Below, piece by piece: positions 57,901-64,000 of a stretch of DNA of 64,000 nt. Origin of the DNA: Bacteroidia bacterium. Lineage in GTDB: Bacteria; Bacteroidota; Bacteroidia; Flavobacteriales; Flavobacteriaceae. The stretch spans positions 1,164,963-1,228,962 of the forward strand of contig JAUIAY010000001.1 of the NCBI GenBank assembly GCA_030425285.1, in the 5' to 3' direction. A model generated the notes under the pieces. It was not told the DNA's origin and did no database searches. It was given only the letters and a program-made list of their open reading frames with translations. The position numbers and the translations under genes were made by a program. Within the stretch, counting starts at the first letter, position 1, and each line of letters begins with the position of its first letter.

Positions 57901-59707
57901 TTAATCCAGTTATGTTAATGCTGGTATTGGTTGTAGTGCTTGTTATATCATCACCTGGTGTCCCGGTCGTATTATCGGTAGATATAATATACTCATAACC
58001 ATCTCCTGGAGGCGGAGCTGGTGCTGTCCAACTAATTGTGGCTGTTGTGGTTGTAGTTGCGTTTGCCGTTACATTTATTGGATCAGATATACAATTTAAG
58101 GGTGTTACAATCAATGTATAGTCATGTGTTTCACTTCTATCATCATGACCACAAGAATCAACATCTGTGTTAGACCAATCTGATCGGACACGCATTCTAT
58201 AATTACCTGCTGCAACTCCTGGTATAATAAAATTACCTGCAACTGGGTTGTCATAGGCAGTTGTTTCAAATACTTTTTCGGAAGGGTCATTAAAGTCTAA
58301 ATCATTATTCCAATCGACCCAGATATTGGTTTCAAATGTTCCTCCAACATGATTAATGTTGAAGTTTATATTCCCACCAGGGAATTGTGTAACATTCATA
58401 GCTGTAAAGTCTCCATATCCTCCAGCAGAAAAACCAGAGTTATTATGTGTTATGTTTGTGGTGCCACCAGTTGTTGTAAAATCATCAATGTAATAAGAAG
58501 AACTTGTTGATGAAGGGGTGCAATATGTAGGTGGATCAGTTGTGGTGTCGTCATTTAACGAAGTAGGACTGTAAGCAGGTCCGCCACTACAGCCACTATC
58601 ATTAAAAGCATAGATATAAAAGTAGTAAGTGGTGTTACCGGTCAAGCCATTTGCTGTAAAATTAGTGTTTCCGTCGTTATCAATAACAGTTGCACCTAAT
58701 GACGTGTTTCCTATGTTATAATCAACACCATCTGTAGGAGGAGTAGGAGGTGTTCCAGAAGTGTTCATTAAAACAAGATAATTATTGGCTCCAGATCCAG
58801 TAAAACTGCCATTTATAACAACATCGGTAACTGTGTTAAATACCAGATTGGTTGGTGCAACTGGTGTTGTGCAAGCAGGAGGTGTAGCTGTACCACATAT
58901 TGTGGCTTCCCAACCAGGTTCAGTTGTAGAACCATCACTATCAAAAACAAAGGTCAGAGCGCCGCTAGGGTCTGTTGAGGTAAACGGGCCAGGAATAGTT
59001 GTTCCAGTGTATGAGCCTATTAATGGTGATCCAGTGTCAGGACCATCGTATACATCCAAATAGTCCCAACCAGCTTCTAAATCAAAAAATGTAAATGTGG
59101 CAGTGACAGGACCGCCATCTGGATAGAATGTCCAGGTTAAATCTTCGTTGTTGCTATAGTTGCCACCAGCACCACCAGAATCGTAAAATGCTGTTGTGGT
59201 GCCAGTACATGCTCCACAGGTTGGAGCAGTTGTATTATATACAGCAATAGCATCTAAAAAATAAGCTCCTCCACTACGTGCAGTCATATTAAAACGTACG
59301 TATCTAGAAGTAGTATTTAAAGCATAATTTAATGTATAGGTTGTGTTATTATTTGTGACTTGTGCATTTGTTACTGTTGCCACTGTTGTATATGTAATGC
59401 CGTCAACAGATTCTTCAACTAGAAGTGTTTTAGCATGAGCGCTGTTTCTCTGTATGTTGAAAGAAACATTCGTAGCTGCAGATGCATAATTTACAAATGC
59501 GAATTCATTATTTGTGTTGTTAAAGCGGATAACATTATTTCCAGTACAATCAAAATTATTAGTTGGTGTATCAACTCCTCCACCATAAGTCCATCCTATT
59601 TGAGGAATAGTTGGATCTGTATTATAGACGGGCAATAAAGCCTGCCCGAATCCAGTGTAACTTGAAAAAGTAACAAACAAAACCAAAAAAAGTAATTTTC
59701 TTATCAT
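54974..59707 (-). CDS. Giant T9SS-secreted adhesin with CUB, FN3 and GEVED domains
   Basis: The 1577-residue protein has a signal peptide (LLFLVLFVTFSSYTGFGQ). Domains in order are a discoidin-like beta domain (residues ~25-160), a CUB domain (~165-275: TAFYDSGGAGGNYSNNED, WDYLDVYDGPDTGSPLIGSY), an FN3-like module (~280-390) and a GEVED domain (~400-530: NIWVDWNNDLDFNDPSEKVF). A second FN3 (~540-630), a long beta-rich region and a C-terminal T9SS type A domain follow (TITVYDVLGRQLYYKNAV, ending VQKVVLKH). It is exported through the type IX system and likely acts in adhesion or polymer binding. It is monocistronic. Confidence 0.92.
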   Translation of the reverse strand: MIRKLLFLVLFVTFSSYTGFGQALLPVYNTDPTIPQIGWTYGGGVDTPTNNFDCTGNNVIRFNNTNNEFAFVNYASAATNVSFNIQRNSAHAKTLLVEESVDGITYTTVATVTNAQVTNNNTTYTLNYALNTTSRYVRFNMTARSGGAYFLDAIAVYNTTAPTCGACTGTTTAFYDSGGAGGNYSNNEDLTWTFYPDGGPVTATFTFFDLEAGWDYLDVYDGPDTGSPLIGSYTGTTIPGPFTSTDPSGALTFVFDSDGSTTEPGWEATICGTATPPACTTPVAPTNLVFNTVTDVVINGSFTGSGANNYLVLMNTSGTPPTPPTDGVDYNIGNTSLGATVIDNDGNTNFTANGLTGNTTYYFYIYAFNDSGCSGGPAYSPTSLNDDTTTDPPTYCTPSSTSSSYYIDDFTTTGGTTNITHNNSGFSAGGYGDFTAMNVTQFPGGNINFNINHVGGTFETNIWVDWNNDLDFNDPSEKVFETTAYDNPVAGNFIIPGVAAGNYRMRVRSDWSNTDVDSCGHDDRSETHDYTLIVTPLNCISDPINVTANATTTTTATISWTAPAPPPGDGYEYIISTDNTTGTPGDDITSTTTNTSINITGLSAGTTYYVFIRGVCNTTDQGVWVTTSFNTGCTDLVNTPTVCPVIIDEATNNPFTANPFIADPTTQLDCDNGDVTLAAHANLRETTSYIVEKIAYPNPAPNYDFPLLGGSAQNINTDDVWADSATTIPFDFSFYGQCYDEFLVGANGMVTFDFDIEVDPDFPSTQLPSPEQYCGWEFTENLPSNLDTWDNYIFEQTIYGVYHDIDPTGMSGTPIKSRVIGTSPCRQVQISWNNIPMFGDSSRFYTGMIVLHETTNIIEVFIEEKRIENGDVFPWNDGNAIVGIQGVNANNNPNNPANEYTVAPCRNGLDSNWETVNEAWRFVPNGAVINPNTVTWYEGAIAPGNIITANADDTVTVSAENTYFAVTEYTVCGNTVTLSDEILVTDSRKTWMGYIDDNWYVDGNWEPNGVPTPLDCVVIPDITVSNIDYPIADVNNRPPPIPPPAASALNLTIASTARLEVLTDTKLVVTDWIHLDGILNIRDSGSLIQINEGAPNVNNNTGNGVMNMQRTVPTGVNGYDYIYWSSPTDEDFNVTDISSATGELIYEWNPTLDGIIHGDWIPASGIMQRGKGYIVRGLVSTNPVPANTAQFSGRPQNGVVTVPITRGTHNSGNYTSQGDALATNEDDNWNLIGNPYPSAISYTDFISANSFIDGTIYFWTHQTGPVFQNSPFYYDFIYNYSDDYIDNNYTGSNPPGFNGDIAAGQAFFVLMLDSPAAGTSENITFNNTMRDETLNNSQFYRANNTRQSNIERHRIWLDLISPNDIGTSILVGYIEGATNGNDRLYDGFEFAGSNVSFYSLIEEDKMSIQGRSLPFIDSDRVPLGLVIPQNGNYSIGINTLDGLFLNTDQTIYIEDTYMQVIHDLRVAPYSFNIESGTYDDRFILRYTNNSLGVDEFNSETAISISAPGNNYIKIKASNSPIQTITVYDVLGRQLYYKNAVNQLEFNIDNLYQSDGVLFVKALLENGQEKVQKVVLKH

Positions 59708-59901
59708 ATGCGTTGCGATTATTATTACGAAAACAAATTGTAATTTGCCCTAAAAAATAAAAGGCAAAGTTTTTAGTAGAAATCGGGCGATTTATAGTGT
59801 TTTTTATAAAGTTAAATAGATTTAACTAATATTTAAGAAATATACTAAAAATAATATAACGATAAACTTAAAATGCTGATTTAAGTTTAAAATTAGATAA
59901 A

Positions 59902-60792
59902 GTGTTTAATAATTTAGATGTAACAAATATTTTTATTGATAATCAAGTTTTTATAAAGCCAGAGTATAAAATTGATGCGGTTATTTCAGGCAATAAATAC
60001 CGTAAATTAAAGTATAATATTATTGAAGCTAAAAGATTAGGTTTTCATAATCTCTTAACTTTTGGTGGTGCCTTTTCCAATCATATTGCTGCAGTGGCTG
60101 TTGCCGGAAAAAAGTATGGTTTCAACACTATTGGGGTTATAAGAGGGGAAGAATTAAATGATAAATCTGAATTAAACCCCACACTGGCTTTAGCAAAAGA
60201 AAACGGTATGAAGTTTAAATTTGTGTCACGCGAAGCCTACCGTAAGAAATCGGAAACAGATTTTATTGAATCCCTAAAAAAGGAAATGGGAAATTTTTAT
60301 CTGATACCAGAAGGTGGCACCAATGGACTAGCGGTCAAGGGATGTGAAGAGATATTGACTTCGGTTGATTCTGAATTCGATTTCATTTGTTGTCCTGTAG
60401 GTACTGGAGGGACTATTTCAGGGTTGATTAACTCGAGCTTTTCAAATCAGAAAGTTTTAGGATTTCCAGCACTTAAAGGCGATTTTATAAAGAAAGATAT
60501 TAGTAAATTTGCAAAAAAAAATAACTGGGAGCTGATTACAGATTACCATTTTGGCGGTTATGCTAAAATAAATGACGATTTAATCAGTTTTATAAACAGT
60601 TTTAAGGAAAAGTACAATATACCTTTGGACCCCATTTATACAGGGAAAATGGTATTTGGTATTTTTGATTTGATTGATAAAGGTTTCTTCCCTGAAAATG
60701 CTAGAGTATTGGCGATTCACACGGGTGGTTTGCAAGGTATAGCAGGAATAAACCAAGAGTTGGAACGAAAAAAAAAGACATTAATAACGTGA
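59902..60792 (+). CDS. PLP-dependent ACC-deaminase/D-cysteine desulfhydrase family protein
   Basis: This 296-residue fold-type II PLP enzyme has the PLP-Lys in ISGNKYRKLKYNI, and LLTFGGAFSNHIAAVAVAG and PEGGTNGLAVKGCEEI give the phosphate-binding loops (VGTGGTISGLI). The family includes ACC deaminase and D-cysteine desulfhydrase; the substrate here is undetermined. The start is GTG at 59902: the in-frame stop at 59869 leaves no ATG or TTG between. The stop overlaps the GTG of the next gene by four bases (GTGA). Confidence 0.88.
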   Translation: MFNNLDVTNIFIDNQVFIKPEYKIDAVISGNKYRKLKYNIIEAKRLGFHNLLTFGGAFSNHIAAVAVAGKKYGFNTIGVIRGEELNDKSELNPTLALAKENGMKFKFVSREAYRKKSETDFIESLKKEMGNFYLIPEGGTNGLAVKGCEEILTSVDSEFDFICCPVGTGGTISGLINSSFSNQKVLGFPALKGDFIKKDISKFAKKNNWELITDYHFGGYAKINDDLISFINSFKEKYNIPLDPIYTGKMVFGIFDLIDKGFFPENARVLAIHTGGLQGIAGINQELERKKKTLIT

Positions 60793-61610
60793 AGAAAAGT
60801 ATACTGATTTTTAGCCTAATTCTTTTGGTTTTTAGTTGTGGTTCAAAGAAGAAAGCGGTGAATAAAACAACCAAAAGTAAGCCAAGAACCGAACGCGTTG
60901 TAAAGGGATCACAATCAACCAATACGCCAGATAAAAACAATCCTGTTCAAACAACCAATAACCCAAAATATTCGGGAACACCTACTGAGCAATATATTCA
61001 GCTATATGGCCCAATAGCGCAAAATGAAATGCGTCTTTATGGGATTCCTGCCAGTATAACATTGGCTCAAGGGATTTTGGAGTCGGGTTCTGGTCAAGGC
61101 CGTTTGTCTGTTGAAGCTAACAATCATTTTGGTATTAAATGCCATGAATGGACTGGTGCCAAAATATATCATGATGACGATGCACATCAAGAATGTTTCA
61201 GAAAATATAATGATGCCAGATATTCGTTTCGAGACCATTCATTATTCTTAAAGGAACGCAAGCGCTATTATAAATTATTCGAATTAAGACAGGATGATTA
61301 CAAAGGTTGGGCACGAGAATTGCGTGCAGCGGGCTATGCAACAGACCGTAAATATCCAGATAAATTGATTAGTTTGATTGAACGCTATGAACTGTATAAA
61401 TATGACCAAGTTGTTTTAGGAAAAAATACGTCTCAGCCTTCCAATTCTGAATCAGTAAGCATGGCCATTACCCATCAAATAATGAAGGGCGATACCTTAT
61501 ATTCTCTATCTAAACGTTACAACACAACAGTTGATGAAATTAAACGGTTGAACAATTTAACATCCAATGCTTTGACCATTGGAGATATCTTGGTTGTGAA
61601 ATCAGAATAA
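60789..61610 (+). CDS. Glucosaminidase-LysM lipoprotein
   Basis: The 273-residue protein has a lipobox (LVFSC, Cys17) and a Lys/Thr-rich linker. Its GH73-type glucosaminidase domain (~residues 60-205) has [19 protein letters not shown] with the catalytic Glu, [11 protein letters not shown] and [22 protein letters not shown]-terminal LysM repeat follows ([20 protein letters not shown], then [14 protein letters not shown]). It likely cleaves peptidoglycan. The start is GTG at 60789, overlapping the PLP gene by four bases, so the two genes are coupled. Confidence 0.9.
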   Translation: MKKSILIFSLILLVFSCGSKKKAVNKTTKSKPRTERVVKGSQSTNTPDKNNPVQTTNNPKYSGTPTEQYIQLYGPIAQNEMRLYGIPASITLAQGILESGSGQGRLSVEANNHFGIKCHEWTGAKIYHDDDAHQECFRKYNDARYSFRDHSLFLKERKRYYKLFELRQDDYKGWARELRAAGYATDRKYPDKLISLIERYELYKYDQVVLGKNTSQPSNSESVSMAITHQIMKGDTLYSLSKRYNTTVDEIKRLNNLTSNALTIGDILVVKSE

Positions 61611-61620
61611 TCCAAGTTTT

Positions 61621-62907
61621 ATGAATTACAAAAGAAGTAGTGCTTTGTTTTCTGAAGCCGAAAAAGTTATACCAGGTGGTGTTAATTCGCCTGTTCGAGC
61701 ATTTAAAGCTGTTGGTGGTACACCAATTTTTATTGAGAAGGCAAAAGGAGCCTATTTGTATGATGCAGATGGTAACCAATATATAGACTATATCAATTCT
61801 TGGGGACCTATGATTTTGGGTCATGCCCATAAGCCTGTTATTGAAGCTATTATTGAGAAAACAAAACTGGGGACTTCTTTTGGTACACCTACCGAAATAG
61901 AGACTCAAATTGCTGAATTGGCGGTTTCCATGGTGCCAAATATCGATAAAATCCGTTTTGTGAATTCGGGAACTGAAGCTTGCATGAGTGCTGTAAGGTT
62001 GGCTAGAGGATTTACTGGTAAGGAAAAGATTATCAAGTTTTCTGGATGTTACCATGGGCACAGTGACAGTTTTCTCATTCAAGCGGGAAGCGGAGCCGTA
62101 ACCTTTGGTTCACCTAATAGCCCTGGTGTTACACAAGGTACAGCAAAAGACACTTTGTTGGCTAAATACAATGATATAAAACATGTTGAAGAAATTTTAA
62201 ATGCTAATAAAGCCGAAATAGCCTGTATTATTTTGGAGCCAGTTGCAGGAAACATGGGTTGTATTCCGCCTAAAGATGATTTTTTGAGGCAATTAAGAAG
62301 CCTTTGTCATAAACACAACGTGTTGTTGGTTTTTGATGAGGTGATGACAGGCTTTAGATTGGCTAAAGGTGGAGCACAGGAATTATATGATGTCCAAGCA
62401 GATATTGTGTGCTTTGGAAAGGTAATAGGCGGTGGTTTACCTGTTGGTGCTTTTGCGGCACGAAACGAAATCATGAGCCATTTGGCGCCTCTAGGTTCTG
62501 TTTATCAAGCTGGAACATTGAGTGGTAATCCACTTGCTATGGCTGCGGGTCTGGCTATGCTTCAGGAATTGAATAATGATCCTGAAATTTATAACAGATT
62601 GGAAAGTAAAACGGAATATCTTCACAAAGGTTTGTCGGAAGTATTGAAAGCAAATAATGTCAAGCATACAATCAATAGAGTGGGATCTATGATTTCAGTT
62701 CATTTTTCCGAAAAGGAAATTATGGATTTTGAAACAGCAGCTCATGGCAATAATGAAACCTTCAAACGGTTTTTTCATGGAATGTTATCCGAAGGTATTT
62801 ATATTGCACCTAGTGCCTTTGAGACTTGGTTTATAACCGATGCGTTGACCTATGAGGATCTGGATAAAACCATTGAAGCTTGCAATAAAGTTGCCAAAAA
62901 CCTATAA
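61621..62907 (+). CDS. hemL: Glutamate-1-semialdehyde 2,1-aminomutase
   Basis: HemL makes 5-aminolevulinate for haem by the C5 route. The 428 residues are normal. Motifs are [57 protein letters not shown] and [18 protein letters not shown] and [16 protein letters not shown] hold the PLP-binding Lys, and [16 protein letters not shown] is also conserved. It lies 10 bases after the glucosaminidase gene and ends before a hairpin terminator. Confidence 0.97.
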   Translation: MNYKRSSALFSEAEKVIPGGVNSPVRAFKAVGGTPIFIEKAKGAYLYDADGNQYIDYINSWGPMILGHAHKPVIEAIIEKTKLGTSFGTPTEIETQIAELAVSMVPNIDKIRFVNSGTEACMSAVRLARGFTGKEKIIKFSGCYHGHSDSFLIQAGSGAVTFGSPNSPGVTQGTAKDTLLAKYNDIKHVEEILNANKAEIACIILEPVAGNMGCIPPKDDFLRQLRSLCHKHNVLLVFDEVMTGFRLAKGGAQELYDVQADIVCFGKVIGGGLPVGAFAARNEIMSHLAPLGSVYQAGTLSGNPLAMAAGLAMLQELNNDPEIYNRLESKTEYLHKGLSEVLKANNVKHTINRVGSMISVHFSEKEIMDFETAAHGNNETFKRFFHGMLSEGIYIAPSAFETWFITDALTYEDLDKTIEACNKVAKNL

Positions 62908-62912
62908 AAAGA

Positions 62913-62947
62913 AAAGAGGGTCGTGACATTGAAACACAACCCTCTTT
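62913..62947. terminator. Hairpin terminator between hemL and the Spy-like gene
   Basis: AAAGAGGGT (62913-62921) pairs with ACCCTCTTT (62939-62947), with GTG/CAC extending the stem inward. A- and T-tracts on both sides allow use from both strands. Confidence 0.8.
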
Positions 62948-62976
62948 AACAAACTAACCAATCAAACTAACTCAAA

Positions 62977-63432
62977 TTATTTTTTGTGCGTGCGCTGTTT
63001 TTTGTATTGGCGGCCACGATCCATTTTCTTTTGTACCATAGCCTCCCATTTTTGATATTGCTCGTCATTTAAAACCGCTTTCATCTGCTTTTTTATTTCT
63101 ATTTTACGGTCTAGCATATCATTTTTAAGCTTTAATTTTTCTTCCTTCGAAATTTCTTTAGCCTCTTTGTTCTCCATGCGTTCTTTTCTAGCTTCCATCA
63201 TGGCTTTTCGCGATTCGGCATTCTTTAGGTTAATAGCCATAATCTTATCTTGTTGTGCTTCAGTTAGATCCAAATCCAAAGTCATTTGCTTTGTTTGCAG
63301 CTGGGCGATTTCTTGAGGTGTATAGTCGCTCATGCGTTCTGATTTTTGTTTTCTTTCGTGTAGTTCTCTTTTTTCTTGAGCCGTCATTTGAAGACTAACA
63401 AGTGCCAATGCAATTAAAAATATTTTCTTCAT
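62977..63432 (-). CDS. Spy-like periplasmic protein
   Basis: The 151-residue protein has a signal peptide (IFLIALALVSLQMTAQ) and a highly charged, all-helical body. The LTxxQ-type motif is DLDLTEAQQDKIMAIN, followed by KAMMEARKERMENKEAKE and a second helix KQMKAVLNDEQYQKWEAMVQ. This matches the small periplasmic Spy/CpxP-like proteins of Bacteroidetes. Chaperone or metal-binding roles are known for the family, but none is proved here. It converges on hemL across a terminator. Confidence 0.8.
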   Translation of the reverse strand: MKKIFLIALALVSLQMTAQEKRELHERKQKSERMSDYTPQEIAQLQTKQMTLDLDLTEAQQDKIMAINLKNAESRKAMMEARKERMENKEAKEISKEEKLKLKNDMLDRKIEIKKQMKAVLNDEQYQKWEAMVQKKMDRGRQYKKQRTHKK

Positions 63433-63720
63433 CGTTTTCGTTTTTAAGTTTTTTAATGATGTTCTATTGCTATGACATTGGAAAGTGATTTTGGTTTAAT
63501 GTGTACTTAAATTTTAACCATACATTAACAGTTTGTCCAAATAGCTTCCTTTTTAATGCTTTAGATTGTTTTATTAAAAACCTTAACGTTTTAAGAGTGA
63601 GACTCTTAATAAAAGCATAAAGTATTTGATAATAGTGTTAAAGATTTCAAAACAGATGTAACTTTTTGAAAAAAAAGCAGTCACTTGATGTATAAATTAA
63701 ACTATTAAATCTTTACCACA

Positions 63721-64000
63721 ATGAAACTAGTATTTTTAATGAGCAGCTTGATACTTGCAGCAAGTTCAGTTGTCGCCGATGTAGCCATCGATGAACCAGA
63801 GGATAATGTATCCCATAAAACAGAGTTAAGTGAAAAAGCTTACTTGGAATCTATTTTGTTCCACAATCCAGATGCCAAACCTATAGCAATTGAAGACATT
63901 CATGTTCTGGAAGTTGAAGAAGACGTTTGCTTATCTTTTGAAGTCAGCAAATACTTGCCTGAAAATTTTAATCCGTTAAAAGGAAAACACGATTTGGACT
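63721..64000 (+). CDS. Secreted protein of unknown function, cut by window end
   Basis: Translation from the ATG at 63721 runs open to the end of the window (93 codons). The first 20 residues form a signal peptide (VFLMSSLILAASSVVAD). The rest begins with an acidic stretch (VAIDEPEDNV) and a mixed part with IHVLEVEEDVCLSFEVSKYL. I recognise no family. The 288-base gap before it is AT-rich; I see no good promoter match or repeat in it. Confidence 0.7.
   Translation, partial: MKLVFLMSSLILAASSVVADVAIDEPEDNVSHKTELSEKAYLESILFHNPDAKPIAIEDIHVLEVEEDVCLSFEVSKYLPENFNPLKGKHDLD

Noticed and set aside
55600-59700. Long plus-strand open frames across the T9SS adhesin gene
   Set aside because: Low-complexity shadows of the Thr/Gly/Asn-rich coding sequence on the other strand.
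63388-63400. GACTAACAAGTG as a paa operator half-site
   Set aside because: It lies inside the coding region of the Spy-like protein and has no matching right half.

Overview
The window is AT-rich DNA from a bacterium of the phylum Bacteroidetes, almost certainly family Flavobacteriaceae. The evidence is type IX secretion (T9SS) sorting domains, SpoU-era and M23-MerR-LemA neighbourhoods of flavobacterial type, Omp85 and CarboxypepD_reg-type beta-barrels, GSCFA and DUF4230 proteins, lipoproteins with a short signal and Cys, few Shine-Dalgarno sites, and several matches to the Bacteroidetes -7 promoter box TAnnTTTG. I found no rRNA, tRNA, CRISPR array, phage or transposase gene. No gene-free stretch exceeds about 300 bases.

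0-10.5 kb: a surface and proteolysis-signalling neighbourhood. A truncated DUF4384 protein (probably the tail of a caspase-like protein) is followed by a TPR-CHAT protease, an LRR adhesin with C-terminal dockerin-like Ca repeats, and a small T9SS-sorted protein. Convergent to these is a three-gene operon: an unknown lipoprotein, a CHASE2 membrane protein and an unknown secreted protein.

10.7-32.9 kb: mostly core genes. These are an Omp85-type barrel, a SpoU methyltransferase, era, a choice-of-anchor I lipoprotein, der, a TonB-receptor-like barrel, the LemA/TPM/TPM set, a MerR regulator, an M23 peptidase, alaS, a GSCFA protein, and a TPR histidine kinase with a LuxR-type response regulator. 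A 19-bp palindrome occurs near both ends of this last group.

32.9-51.2 kb: a phenylacetate catabolic island. It holds a TetR (PaaR-like) regulator, the PaaE/A/B/C/D epoxidase, PaaG, PaaH, PaaI, PaaJ, PaaZ (with an extra DUF1569/DinB-like domain), a PaaF-like hydratase and PaaY. It continues into the E2 and fused E1 subunits of a branched-chain-type 2-oxoacid dehydrogenase. A PaaR-type operator lies just before paaE and a degenerate copy lies before the E2 gene. No phenylacetate-CoA ligase (paaK) is present, so the dehydrogenase may supply phenylacetyl-CoA from phenylpyruvate; this is inference. The gaps between these genes are filled with several families of small palindromic repeats, one nested in another and one apparently read into the E2 protein. 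I see hardly any such repeats outside this island.

51.3-64 kb: a small secreted protein, a strong bidirectional terminator, a DUF4136 lipoprotein, hutU, a DUF5522 miniprotein, a mini HExxH membrane protein, a 1577-residue T9SS adhesin (CUB, FN3, GEVED), a PLP enzyme of the ACC-deaminase family, a glucosaminidase-LysM lipoprotein, hemL, a Spy-like periplasmic protein, and the start of an unknown secreted protein cut by the window end.
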